NCBI RefSeq assembly: GCF_026745355.1
Contig: NC_079208.1
Location: 57,085,892-57,149,891, forward strand
Direction of reading: 5' to 3'
Length of the DNA stretch: 64,000 nucleotides
DNA from: Beta vulgaris subsp. vulgaris
Lineage: Eukaryota; Streptophyta; Magnoliopsida; Caryophyllales; Amaranthaceae
Position numbers and translations under genes: made by a program. Of this stretch, positions 9,543 through 20,468 are shown in pieces. The notes beneath the pieces are model-generated. The model worked only from the letters and a program-made list of their open reading frames with translations, made no database searches and had not been told where the DNA came from. Position 1 is the stretch's first letter. Each line of letters starts with the position of its first letter.

Positions 9543-11339
9543 TTAATACAGTTTTAGGCTTTTAGCCAAGGATTTTGAGTTCTTCAACCTACTTTTTCCT
9601 AACCTATTTGATCTCCTACGGCTCCTCAACGGTGTCAGATAAAATCGCAACAAGCCATTATCAACGTGGTTAGGCGAGTACCTAGCACTCCGATTCCTGT
9701 GTGAAACAACAGCTTCCTGCCTACTCCTAACAATGGCCTTCGATTCATTCCTACTATCTATTCCACCAACTGATCCAACTATAGTGGAAGAAGACCCCCT
9801 AGAGCTTGAAGTGCTATGACTTCGAGCAAGTCTCCTTGCACTGTGATCCACAGAATCAGCATCAAGGCTCTCTAAATTTTCTCTTTCGCGCTCTTCACTA
9901 GTCCCGAATTTATCCCCCTTTCTTCGATTTAGCAAACCCCACATACTCCACAACTTGCTCCATTGGCGACATTTCTTGAAACCCTTTCCATTGCTGCTGC
10001 TAGACACAGAAGCAAGATCTTTAGAAGCCGTCTCAAAACTCTCTGAACTATCATCTCCATTGGAATTCGACTTCAACCTCCATTCATTCAACTCTTTCTC
10101 AGTAATAAGCAACTTTGTCCCATTAAAAATCCCAATAGCAGCTGGAGAAACCTTAGCATTTGACAATCCTTTTGCTTCACCATCATCCTCAATCACCCCC
10201 ATATCATTTTTAACCGAACTAGATCGATCAAACCCGTTTCTCCACCGCTCTCTATCACTCCCATTTTCCACCTTCATTTTCCCTTCACTCAAAACTCGGT
10301 TATCAAATCCATAAACTGTAGCCATAGCATTCTCTATAACAGAAACCATAGGAGCATTGCCATTCCCACGAGGCAATGCCGCCCTCCCACCAACAAGATA
10401 CCCGTCCCAAGACGCCCTAGGAGCATCAAACTCGCTCCTCCTCGCCTCATCAACCGATATCCTACCACAATCAACCGATGCCCTCCCTAAATCAATCGAA
10501 AACCTCGGATCCGTATCACAAGACTTTCTCCCAAATCCACCACAATCAATTGACGCTCTACCTAAATCAATAGAACCTCGAGGATCCGTATCACACGACC
10601 GCCTTCCGAAACCATAATCACCAACCTCTGACTGAGTATCCCTCAACCTCCTTCCTCTCAAATTCTCAAGCTTCATCTCCCCCAAACTACCACCACCACC
10701 ATTACCTTCACTAAACTTCTCTCTCTTCTGCTTCTTCCCCCATTTCTGAAACTTCTTACTAAATACAGAAGCAGCAATCCAAAAACTTCCAGCAATTTCC
10801 TTAAAATCCTTCTTATTACCACCACTAATTTTACCATTACCTTCAAATTCAAGATCTATAAACTCTTTCATAGTCTTACCTTCATCAAACTCATCCACAT
10901 TTCCAAAATTAGAAACCCTAGCTTCAACTTCAAATCCTTCATCTATTGTTATCTCATCCTCCTCAACAACAGTACAAGTACCTTTACTCAAAAACCTCGA
11001 TTCCACCGAAACGACATCATCTTCCTCCTCCTCAACATCATCGTCAATGTCGAACAAAGAGGAGAGAGATTTACGACCACGCACATCGCAAGATCTCCGA
11101 CGAGGTTCCATTCCGAAAACAACGTCGCAGTTTTTCGCCGAAAAAGTCTTGCATCGTCGGAGCTCCGGCAAAACTCCGGCGGTAGAAGTCGAGGCTTCGC
11201 CGGAAGTAGTCGAAGGGTTTAGGAGAGAGAGTCGTTCACGAAGACATGGCGCGCAAAGTCCGGTTGTTGTAGAGATGTTTGGGTGACGGTGACATGGAGT
11301 TAAACGACGAGGTTTAGGGTTTGGTGGTTGTTGCGCCAT
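9543..11339 (-). CDS. OCTOPUS / OCTOPUS-like protein (UPF0503, DUF740 family)
   Basis: Intronless reading frame of 598 codons, ATG at 11339-11337, stop at 9543-9545. The N-terminus carries the family signature, a cysteine/histidine motif CHRHPN...TGLCAPCLRERL at about residues 17-38, then the KTFSAKNCD region. Further on are family-typical repeats of RRSCDTDP/GRKSCDTDP with SIDLGRAS and VDCGR between about residues 247 and 300, and a basic C-terminus (NRLGKSRLKNSKSLAKSLKLY). OCTOPUS is a plasma-membrane-associated, polar regulator of phloem differentiation in Arabidopsis, and the absence of introns matches the family. Which member (OPS or an OPL paralog) cannot be decided by eye; at 598 residues it is somewhat shorter than Arabidopsis OPS. 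The many overlapping plus-strand open frames here are shadows. Confidence 0.9.
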   Translation of the reverse strand: MAQQPPNPKPRRLTPCHRHPNISTTTGLCAPCLRERLSLLNPSTTSGEASTSTAGVLPELRRCKTFSAKNCDVVFGMEPRRRSCDVRGRKSLSSLFDIDDDVEEEEDDVVSVESRFLSKGTCTVVEEDEITIDEGFEVEARVSNFGNVDEFDEGKTMKEFIDLEFEGNGKISGGNKKDFKEIAGSFWIAASVFSKKFQKWGKKQKREKFSEGNGGGGSLGEMKLENLRGRRLRDTQSEVGDYGFGRRSCDTDPRGSIDLGRASIDCGGFGRKSCDTDPRFSIDLGRASVDCGRISVDEARRSEFDAPRASWDGYLVGGRAALPRGNGNAPMVSVIENAMATVYGFDNRVLSEGKMKVENGSDRERWRNGFDRSSSVKNDMGVIEDDGEAKGLSNAKVSPAAIGIFNGTKLLITEKELNEWRLKSNSNGDDSSESFETASKDLASVSSSSNGKGFKKCRQWSKLWSMWGLLNRRKGDKFGTSEERERENLESLDADSVDHSARRLARSHSTSSSRGSSSTIVGSVGGIDSRNESKAIVRSRQEAVVSHRNRSARYSPNHVDNGLLRFYLTPLRSRRRSNRLGKSRLKNSKSLAKSLKLY

Positions 11340-13704
11340 TGTTGGAAAACAAAAAAAGCTTCAAAGTGTGGAAGTTAACGGCATGTTTGGAGAGAGAAAG
11401 AGAAAAACTCAAAAACCTTGTTTCAGGATTTCACTTGGGTAGAGGTTTTGTTTGGTTTTCATTGGATTCGTGAAAACTTTTTTTATGGTTTTTGTAAGAT
11501 TCTTTGTTTTGCTCTTTTTTGGGTGTAAGTAGTATTGTAGTGTGGTGTCTGTATGTGAAGAAAAATCTGAGTTGTTCTCTCTCCTGCTCTCGTGCTATTT
11601 CTGGGTTTTTTTCTTTTTGGCAATTGTTTATGTTTTGGGAGTTTGTAAGGTGGTGTAATAATGTTAATTGTAGCATTTTTATGTCTAAAGTATAGGTTGT
11701 GTATAGCTTATTAGTAGTATCAATTGCACGAATGGTTTTTGCTTTTTAGTCATTAGTGACAAAATAATTGAGTAGGCATAATAATATAACTTACAACTTG
11801 ATGATGAATTGATGGAACATAAGGGATTTTTTGTCCCATTATTGAGAATTTGAATTGTTATATCAATTGATGAAACATAATGTTTTTTTTGGTTTGTGTT
11901 AACTGGTTCAGGTGTCGGGAAAATTTGTTGCAAAAGACGTTTCGTACAACAAAGGGGAGGGGAGTGCACAAAATAAGCATGAATAATATAACTCGTGTTT
12001 TTTTCCTTGTTATTTTTGCAATTGAATCTGGTATTTCGTTTGATTCTATTTCTCAATTGTGTAGATTAAACTAGAGGTGATCATGGCCCTGGCCGGACTT
12101 TAGCCAAAAAAAAGTGGTTCATTTCGGGCTAAAGCTGCCGGACGAGCCAAGGTTCAGGCCATAAAAAACGCGCCAAAGCCCCGTGTTTTGGACCAGGTTG
12201 AAATTTGGCCTATTTTTCCAAATCTAGGTGACTCGTAGCTCAAATTTTTTGCCCAAAAAATGGCCAGGTTGAAAAAACGTGCTCAAAACCCACCCAAAAT
12301 CGGGTCGATCTCGCGGCCTGGGCTAATTTTAATCACCTCTAGATTAAACCTTTTGTTTGATAGGAGGAATTTTCTGCATCTTTGCATCAATGAAGTTAGT
12401 TTCTATGGGAAATATTTTCTTTTTTGAAGGTCCACTTATTTCTCCGAATCCAAAGATTCCACAAGGCAAAGGAGAAGGAGTTTCCAGAGATGCCCCGAGG
12501 AGATAAAGTGGATTGATTGCTCATATTTTCTTTCAACTAAGATTTGAAGTTTGTTTTTTGGAAAAAATGAGGCAAGGGCCCAAAATTTAGTTGCCTTAAT
12601 ACACACTCGAAAGATATGATCCATAATTTATTGATTTGAGGGACTAAGGAGATAAGCACCATTAGTGAGATTCATTGTTTAGTTTAAGTTTGTATTACAA
12701 GACATTATTTTCTACTAGATTTACTATGTATGAAAATTTTCATCGTAGGTTAACCTGGGAGTCATTTGGTTAAACTTAATAAGTTAGTTTCATACCAATC
12801 TTATGTTTGCGTGCTTTGTGTTTTTATTTGATTGTGTGTTGATGCGTAAGCATTGTTTATTACTCTTGCTTTCGTCAAGATAAATTTGACCCCTTTCTTT
12901 CTTATTCTTACATATACCATATATTTTAAGAAGTGAATATCGTATTTAGTGGTAGGGTACGACGAAAGAATACAAAAGGTAATTTCACTATATATTTTTT
13001 CAGATGCAAAACCTATAACAAGAATATTTTTTTATTCGTGCGGTGCGGTAGTTCTGAAAAGAAAGATTTCCTATATTTTCTTTCATCTCTACATTGACGT
13101 GCGCACCATGAGGATATTAAATGGGGGTAATATCTTTAATAAAGTGTTTTTTTTTAATCTTATGCCTTATGAAATAGGATAGACGAATCCATATTAATCT
13201 GCACGAGTTAAAAATATAGTCACTATTCACCTTATGGATTAATCTCTAAATAGGAGAGGAAAAAAACCTTAATTTTCTCTATTCTCTCTCGGTGCCTCCT
13301 CTTTTCCTCCTTTTGTTCCCTCCTACATTTTTTTGTCGGGATACCATTAAGGATTCAAATGGATGATAGATCATCCACCACCCGCTTAACCCGATTTTAT
13401 CAAGTGGGTAAAAACCAGAAATAAACGGATGAAAAACGGGTGACGGGTGAGATTTTTTTCATCTGTCGCCCAATCCATCACCCACTTAACACACACCCAT
13501 CATTCATATTACCAATTACACATGTTTTATTTGAATTTCGAACCCGATCCATTTTCATCTCCATCTCCAGCTGCCATGGATAACAAAAAGTACAGAGAAA
13601 AGAAAAGGAAATTTTCACCTGCTACCTATTATTCACAACACCTCAATCTTAACCACTCGCCCCATGACCTTATGGATTGGCTTTACTAGACAGGAATCCT
13701 TGGG
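11340..13704. other. Intergenic region: OCTOPUS-like promoter, hAT MITE, AT-rich DNA
   Basis: The first few hundred bases are the 5' leader and promoter of the minus-strand gene. A 270-bp hAT-type MITE lies at 12072-12341. The remainder (12350-13704) is AT-rich. Around 13320-13450 there are degenerate words such as gatcatccacc and cggatgaaaaacgggtgacggg, typical of decayed repeats. No coding exon is supported. Confidence 0.5.
12072..12341. mobile_element. hAT-type MITE (270 bp) with 8-bp TSD
   Basis: Ends are TAGAGGTGAT... and ...AATCACCTCTA, a perfect inverted repeat of about 10 bp. An exact 8-bp duplication GATTAAAC flanks it at 12064-12071 and 12342-12349. The interior is GC-richer than its surroundings (GGCC-rich) and has no coding capacity. 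Eight-bp TSDs with this size indicate a non-autonomous hAT element. Confidence 0.85.
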
Positions 13705-14646
13705 AATCATTATCACTTTTTTTTTTTTGGTGAAAAGGGTATTGCATTAATAAAGCTTATAAATCAGTCCTGGCTATGAAATAGCCTCATACAATCAAGT
13801 TCCACAAGTGTTTCACAAAAACTAGGCATGATAGGAATGTCTCTAGTTTCATTAAGCATACAAGCATTCTTCCTACAATCTTTAGCCATTTCATCTGCCA
13901 CCCCATTATGCTCCCGCCTCACGAATACGAACTGGGAAGTTTGAAACCTCTTTTGCCACTCCCTGCATTCATTTACAACATGACAATAAAAATCTCGACT
14001 AGAATAGTCCATATTCATCAACGTAATTGCCTGCTTATTATCAGAGATAATGGTGATATTGTTGAGGTACTCCTTATGCGCAAACCGTAACCCCTCCAGG
14101 ATAGCTAAGAGCTCGGCCATTAGTACATCTTTAGCATATATAGATTTTTGAAATCCCCCTAGCCATTCTCCCTTATGATTACGCAACACACCTGCAATAC
14201 CCGTTAAATAGCTCTTGGCAAGAAAAGAGGCGTCAACATGTATGTAGAAGCAAGTAGGATCATTAAAGATAATGTTTCCAGGTTGTGTTGGTTCCAAGTT
14301 AACAATTTTATAAGATGTAAGGAAATCTCGAGCTGCATAGATAGCTTTTCTAAGAGTACAGAGCGGTTGCGGCACATTTTGTTTTTGAAAATGAACAAAT
14401 TACGGTTTTTCCAAATCTCATAACAAATAAAGGGGAATAAGGTTGCCCACTCAATGTTCTGACTTTCTTTATAGCACAATACATTCTCTCTTACCCATAC
14501 ATGATCATTGTCTTTCCACACAATTGGGGTGCAGCACACTCCCAGACACACTGAGCATGGTCACAATCCTTGATGGCATGATACGAGGACTCCTCTTGCC
14601 TATTACATATGGGACAAACCGGGGAGGGAACAATCATTATCACTTT
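13705..14646 (-). mobile_element. 5'-truncated LINE (L1-type) with poly(A) tail and 15-bp TSD
   Basis: An exact 15-bp direct repeat AATCATTATCACTTT occurs at 13705-13719 and 14632-14646. Immediately after the left copy is a T run (13720-13728), which is the poly(A) tail of a minus-strand insert. The interior reads on the minus strand as the 3' end of a plant L1-type element: a zf-RVT-like CPICNRQEESSYHAIKDC segment, then an RNase H domain. The insert proper is about 910 bp, so it is heavily 5' truncated. It lies 66 bp upstream of the ATG of the first ACOT13-like gene, so it occupies that gene's leader or core promoter. Confidence 0.9.
13764..14625 (-). pseudogene. LINE ORF2 3' fragment: zf-RVT remnant and RNase H domain
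   Basis: Minus-strand coding remnant of a non-LTR retrotransposon. The upstream part (about 14625-14330) encodes a zinc-finger-like reverse transcriptase segment and a WATLFPFICYEIWKNRN linker, interrupted by stops and at least one frame change. The downstream part, 13764-14375, is open for 203 codons and contains an RNase H fold: VDAS, the MAELLAILEGL helix, ISDNKQAI and HNGVADEMAK, so the D-E-D-D catalytic set is still present. The gene is non-functional as a whole because the reverse transcriptase and endonuclease are missing. Confidence 0.85.
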
Positions 14647-14711
14647 GTTCACTCTAATAATCTAATTTGTCTTCACCTTCTTCTGTGGATGCTCTTTCAG
14701 GATAATTCTCA

Positions 14712-17601
14712 ATGACAAATCTTTACACAGGGCTAAAACTTAGTAAGGAAGAATCAGAAAGCGTATCCAAAGTTGCTGTGAATCCTCACCGCCCTAACCT
14801 CGAACTCAGCTTCTATGAAGATTTTACATTACGCGGTATTCGAGTTCACCGAGTTGAACCAGAACTCATCGTTTGTTCTTTCAAGGTTCCTCCTCGACTC
14901 ACTGTAAGTCAATAAAAATCCCATTTTATTTTCAATTATTATGGCCTGATTACAATTTACAGGATTTGAATTGGAAATGTATGAAATATGAAAGTGGTTG
15001 TACAATTCTTAGTTTCTTAGTAGATGCATCATATTGATTTTTTACGCTATTTAGATATCAATTTCGACCATCTTTAATTACTGATTTATAATGATAAATG
15101 TGTCATAGTTTTAATGGGTGATTGGTTAAGCTCAATGTATATTTTCAAAAATATTTTTCACAATTTTTAATAATATATAAGCAAGGGGATGTTTGGTTCA
15201 TATAGTGATATGAGTTTGGAATCGGGAATGAAATCTAGCCGGTATAGGTTTGGAACTTGATACCTAATATCATATGTTTGGTTTTATTTGGAAATGAAAT
15301 TTTATCTTCTATTTAATACCTAAATGTATTGGTATGAGTCAAATTTACCTCCCTCGGGTTTCTAAATCCCATACCTTATGGGTTTAAGGTATGAGTTTTA
15401 AATTTATCAAATTATTAAACAAACACTAAGTATGGGTTTTGCTTATTCTAAACTCATACCTTATACCAAAATTATATGACCAAACACTCCCTAAAGGTAT
15501 TGATGGTCAAATATGTGCATCTTGCTAGTCAATATGATGTATCTATCAAGAACAGATGATAACAAGTCCTTTCAATTGACAATTGATGATTTCATGAATA
15601 TCATAATATATGTCATAGATGCTATATCGTAAGTAAATATCTTGGGAAATCTATGAAGATAGAGTTAAGTCTTAACCAAAGAATAAATATTTTACTATCA
15701 ATCACAAGTTTCGTGTTGGGCATAGTATTCATGCCGGAAATTATGATCAAAACTAAAAGTTTGAAATGAATGTAAATTTTGAAGTCCTTTGTGCTGCAGG
15801 ATAGGAATGGAAATTTGGCTTCAGGCGCGATTGCAAGCCTTGTTGATGATATTGGTGCTGTTGTGATTTACAGAGAAGGCCTCCCAATGAATGTATCTGT
15901 CACCATGTCTATCTCTTATGTCTCAACTGCCAAGGTTGATGTATGTAAGCCTTCAATTTTAGATCTTCATGCTATTCGTTATACTTTGTGGATGCGAGCT
16001 AATTTAATTGGTAGAGTTTTGTGGGGGGTGGTACCGGAAACTTGGGATTGAGTGTTGCCTACAAATTACAATACTGTCCTTTGGGGCTCATTCTACAGAA
16101 AAGACTTGTTATTAATTGTACTTTGATTTGTTTTTGTAGGGATAATTTTGTGTCATTTTACTTCGTTATGAATGTTGTTAGTAAATGCTTGCTCCTAGAG
16201 CTTTTCATGGGCCATTTTGGCTCGGAATGTGATGTCCGATCCTTGTATAATCGAGCTGGAGTAGATCAGGTAAGTGGCCTAAGAGTAGAGTAATTTAAGT
16301 ACATCAGGCTGCGACGCTGACTAATTAGGATGTCCAGATTAGTAATCCACTGCCCTACTTGGCCAAATGAGCCAAGTCAGACTTGATCAGCTCATTGTTC
16401 CTTGCTTTTGCTTATCATGGTTTAGTCTGGTGTAAAAGTCTAAAAGACAAACATGCAACTCAAAAGCTGCATGAAGGATAAGTGGGGTACTTTTTTCAAA
16501 CCAAGATTCTGCATATGATCGGTTCTGGTCTGGCATTTGTAAATGTTTATTTTATCAGCTGAAAACTTGAAGTTGATGGTGGCATTCTAATGGAAGTACA
16601 ACAGTATCTTTCCTTTTCTATTACTATGTGAATGCACATTACAATCTAGTGATGCCGTGGCTTGTGAGATGATTTGGGAGTTAGCAAACCTATTGTTTGT
16701 GCATTAATTGATGGATATTGTTATGAAAAATTAACTTACAGCGTGACAAAGTTAACTATAAAATAGGCAACTTTTCTCCCTTTTAAAGCATGTTCATGGA
16801 TTTGAAGAACTCCTCCCCCCCCCCCCTGGTTTAGCGTGAGGTCAATACTTTTAAGGGATGGTAATGACTATGTGCTATGTGTAACCTCTCATGCGAATAT
16901 GCAATGATGCGAAAGTGTAATGAACTAGCTTAAGGGAGAGGAGTAGCGTAGGCAACACAATACTAGCTGTAAGTAAGCTTTTAGATGAAGCTAGTCACTT
17001 AGACATGGAAATGCTATATAAGGAGAAGATCAGTGAGAGAGAAAGGGACATGAATATTATTGGGAGTTCTCTTTAGTTTTGTCTTTCACTTTGGGAGAGA
17101 ACAAGCCTCTCAAAAGCTTGTACTATCTTTATTTCCAACTTCTATTGCAAATTTCTGCGCAATTTTCCAGTTCATTATAGAATGTCCATAGTAAATCATT
17201 TCCTATTTAAAGTGGATGTGTTTCTTCATTGACTTTTATACTGTATATGACCCCTTTTCGTGGTGTCAATGAATCATAGTGAAAACCGATGAAGAAAATA
17301 CACTGTCAGGATATGGAGATACACATGAGAATTCATGTAATATCAAACAGAAATTCACAATTAGCACACCATTCATGAGTCCTAACCAGCTAGAGAATGG
17401 ACAATCATTGCAAATTAGGATTTCTATATGCAACTAAAACTCCCATGACTTTGACAGGATGAGCTGGAGATAACCTCAAGGCTTTTGGGACAGAAAGGGG
17501 CTGTTTTTGGAACTAGTGTCTTGCTCAAGAATAAAGCTACTGGGGAGACTATAGCTGAAGGTCGACACACACTCTTTAGCAAACATGCTAGCAAAATTTG
17601 A
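14712..17601 (+). CDS. ACOT13: Acyl-CoA thioesterase 13-like, hotdog fold (tandem copy 1)
   Basis: Three coding exons: 14712-14903, 15800-15940, 17458-17601 (stop TGA 17599-17601). All junctions are GT-AG, phase 0, giving 158 residues. Exon 1 holds SFYEDFTLRGIRVHRVEP and ends in FKVPPRLT. Exon 2 holds the hotdog helix NLASGAIASLVDDIGAVVIY, with the Asp expected at the thioesterase active site, and the strand MNVSVTMSISYVSTAKVD. Exon 3 carries the GTSVLLKNKATGETIAEGRHTLF strand pair. The family hydrolyses acyl-CoA or acyl-ACP-type thioesters; substrate and compartment are not evident, and no clear targeting peptide is visible. A parallel gene with identical exon lengths lies 5.8 kb downstream. 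A LINE ends 66 bp before the ATG. Intron 1 holds a MITE. Confidence 0.88.
15185..15491. mobile_element. Tourist/PIF-like MITE in ACOT13-like intron 1
   Basis: Ends GGGGATGTTTGGTTC and (reverse) GGGAGTGTTTGGTC form an imperfect terminal inverted repeat. The interior has inverted copies of words like CATACCTTATGGGTTT. The block at 63219-63521 has the same ends and internal words and is the same family. The flanking trinucleotides are CAA and TAA, so the 3-bp TSD is not exact. Confidence 0.6.
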
Positions 17602-17609
17602 TTGGAACG

Positions 17610-18580
17610 CGTGTATGTTATTTCAGGGATTGGTAAGGTTGAAAGACATATTGATGGCGATGGTTAAACAAAGATTATGAGATCCTCCATTACATACACC
17701 CAATGTTGTTAAAATCGAGATTCTACTTTGAATCGAAAACAACCTTTAGAATCGAATCGTATAATCGAATCGTAGAATCGTAAGATTCTACAAACATGTA
17801 TAATAAAGATATTGCACTCAATCTTTATTGAATATGCTAAAATTATAAGTTAAAAGACCTAAAAATTGGAAAAAAATAGTTGTTTACCCACTATATTGGC
17901 AATAACTAACAATATATATCTTTTATTTTCTTTGTTAGCATGATTTAAACTTGCGAGGTTTTTGCTAGTCAACAGAAATGTATAGAATCGTCTAGAATCG
18001 CGAATCGAATTGTCTACCATATTTTGAATCGTAAAATCGTAAGATTTTAAGATTTGAATCGCGATTTTAATAACTTTGCATACACCTTCAAGTGGAGTGT
18101 AGATGGCTCATCTCTTGGCAATCCAAATAAGGCTGGCATTGGAGGTGTTTTGAGAGACTTATGGCTCTTGTGGCATATTTTCATCACATATTGGGGGTTT
18201 GAGACTCAAATGAAGCAGAGTTCACGGCAATTATCTTCACCTTGAAACAATACTCTTGACATTTTTTTTGCTAAGAACCGACAATTGTCATTTAATCAGA
18301 TTCTTATTTTCGGTACAAGATAAAAATGCATGACCATGGAATATAGGCTTCATCTGGAACAAAATTAACAATTTTGGACAATGTGTCGTTTCAATATACA
18401 AGGAAAAAAGTGAATAAAGTTGTAGTTCTTTGAACATAGAAAGTTGGTCAAGAGGATTTATTGGTCTTTGTTGTGCTTACCTTGTTTGTTTTTGTTGGTA
18501 TTGTTTATATGATTTAGTTTTGCTTTTGAGCCATGTACAATGTCCAAATTAAAGCTTTTAAGTCTTAATTATTAAAAAAA
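17610..18580 (+). pseudogene. LINE RNase H remnant, split by a hAT MITE
   Basis: Plus-strand remnant of a non-LTR retrotransposon 3' end. With the MITE at 17701-18078 removed, the frame reads through into FKWSVDGSSLGNPNKAGIGGVLRD (18088-18150), the start of a plant LINE RNase H domain. After a frame change comes NEAEFTAIIFTLKQ-like sequence near 18210-18246. An A-rich stretch around 18570 may be the tail. No intact gene remains. This is older than the LINE at 13.7 kb and of opposite orientation. Confidence 0.65.
17701..18078. mobile_element. hAT-type MITE (378 bp) with 8-bp TSD
   Basis: An exact 8-bp repeat CATACACC flanks the block (17693-17700 and 18079-18086). Ends CAATGTTGTTAAAATCG and (reverse) CAAAGTTATTAAAATCG form a terminal inverted repeat. 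The interior is full of inverted GAATCG/CGATTC words, so the strand can fold back. It interrupts a LINE RNase H remnant. Confidence 0.85.
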
Positions 18581-18776
18581 GAAAGTATAAAGTTGCATTT
18601 GGCTCAATGCATATCTTTGAACTATTAAACTTGCATAAAGATTCCTAATATCAATATATCATGTAACATGTAATCATATGCCACGTGGCAATCAACCCTC
18701 CCACAAATTTGGCAAAGTAGGAGAGGTTGGGGAATTTAATAAAATAAGAATAAAAAATGTACTTCTATTAATTTTT

Positions 18777-20059
18777 CGGTTTTTTCACCAGGTACCCCTG
18801 TACTTTAACAAAATTCATGGGGTACCCCTAACTTTAAACTAATGCACAAGGTACCCTTATTATTTAAGTTAAATGCACCAAATACCCTTAATGACTAATG
18901 GTGTCAAGTTTCCGTTAGTCATTAGGGTTAATTAACTCCTCTAATCCTAATTAAACCCTAATTAAGCCCTAATTAACTAACTAAACCCTAACTCCATAAC
19001 TTGAAACCCTAACCCCCAACCACCACGCACCCAACCACCACCACCTCCCTTCCTCTCCCCTAACCCACCACCCCTCCAACAACCCCAACCCCCCCCACCC
19101 AGCCCCCCTCCCCCTCGCCGGCAACCCCTCTCCGTCGCCGGCAACCACCTCTGATCCCTCTCGCGCCGCCTTGCCGACAAACCCCTGCAGCAAGCCTCAT
19201 TCCCCCTTGATTTCCCCAACCCACCGCCATCCCCCAGCCCCAACCCCACGCCCACCCCCAACCCCACGCCCATCCCCAGCCCCGACAGCGTACCCCCCTC
19301 CCCTAGCAGCAACCACCACCATTCTTGATTTCAAAACCTGTTTTCAAAAATCAATTTCAAAAACAATTTCGAAATCATTTTCGAAAATCAATTTCGAAAA
19401 CATTTTCGAAAATCAATTTCGAAAACATTTTCGAAATCAAGAACCATTTTCGAAAAGGTTTTTGAAAATGGTTTTCGAAAACCTTTTGCGAAAATTTGCA
19501 AAAACCTTTTGAAATCATTTTCGAAATTAGTTTTGAAATCAGTTTTTGAAATCAAGAAAAGCAATAAAGAAGAAGGAGAGAGAAATTAAGAACAACATTT
19601 GCGGGGGTGGGGGAAATCGACGGGAATGGGGGAGGGGATAGGGCTGCGAGGGATGGGGGAGGGTGGCTGTCGTGGGGGTGTGGGAGGGGAGGGGTGATGC
19701 GGGGGCTGGGGGGAAGGGCGGCTGCTGCGAAGGGTGGGTAAAGGAGGGGAGGGGTGTTACAGGTGGTGGTGAGTGGGTGAGGGAGGGGCTGGGGAAGGTA
19801 GAAGGGGGATGTAGTGGGTGGGTGGTAGTTAGGGTTAGGGTTTAGGTTGGGGGTGGGTGTGGAGGTGTTAGGGTTAGAAGGCTTAATTAGAGTTAGAGGG
19901 CTAATTAGGGTTAATGACTAACGGAAACTTAACGCCGTTAGTCATTAAGGGCATTTGGTGCATTTTATTGAAACAATAAGGGTACCTTGTGCATTAGTTT
20001 AAAGTTAGGGGTACCCCATGAATTTTGTTAAAGTACAGGGGTACCTGGTGAAAAAACCG
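18777..20059. mobile_element. Mutator-like fold-back element with long TIRs (1283 bp)
   Basis: A terminal inverted repeat of about 165 bp starts CGGTTTTTTCACCAGGTACC on both sides. A 9-bp duplication TTAATTTTT lies at 18768-18776 and 20060-20068, the length expected for Mutator-type transposition. The TIRs contain several spaced GGTACCCC/GGGGTACC words and end in CCCTAATTA-like repeats resembling telomeric CCCTAA. Inside, the left half is C-rich (18990-19310), the middle is a TTTCGAAAA repeat (19335-19560) and the right half is G-rich (19595-19860). No transposase is present; the long Gly/Pro-rich open frames are low-complexity shadows. Confidence 0.85.
19335..19560 (+). repeat. Degenerate (A/C)AATTTCGAAAAxxATTTTCG tandem repeat
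   Basis: Successive copies of TTTCGAAAA-type words with 9-22 bp spacing, in both TTTTCGAAAA and CAATTTCGAAAACA forms. The motif is self-complementary. It sits at the centre of the fold-back element. Confidence 0.75.
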
Positions 20060-20468
20060 TTAATTTTTTGATCGATTTATGTGTAGTTGGTAAGACGTAA
20101 GACGTGCACTAACACATACACAAATTCATATGAAGACAACCATACTCACGATAAACATAAAAGAGTAGATTATGTAAAAAAATAGAGATTACATGTTCAT
20201 TTGACCTGTTATCCATGTACATCTATTCATTTGACTTATTATTTATTTACATTTCCCCACCATACTCTATGTACTAGCGTGTGCACCATTTTAAGTAGAT
20301 GAACAATATTTTAAAAAAAAAATTAAAAAAAATTGAAAGATCCCGTAAAAAAAAAAAAAAATTGAGAAAAAAATTTCTGGTCTGGGACATGCTCGATATT
20401 TCTCAGTCTACAGAAGCAGTTGAAAGACTAGTATACAACGAGGGTTGTGCAATTTTGAGACTGAATTA

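Noticed and set aside
13447..13689. 80-codon frame upstream of the LINE as an extra exon of the thioesterase gene
   Set aside because: No splice signals connect it to 14712, and copy 2 of the gene has no counterpart.
18977..19845. Long Gly- and Pro-rich open frames on both strands
   Set aside because: They arise from the C-rich and G-rich arms of the fold-back element. There is no domain and no codon structure.
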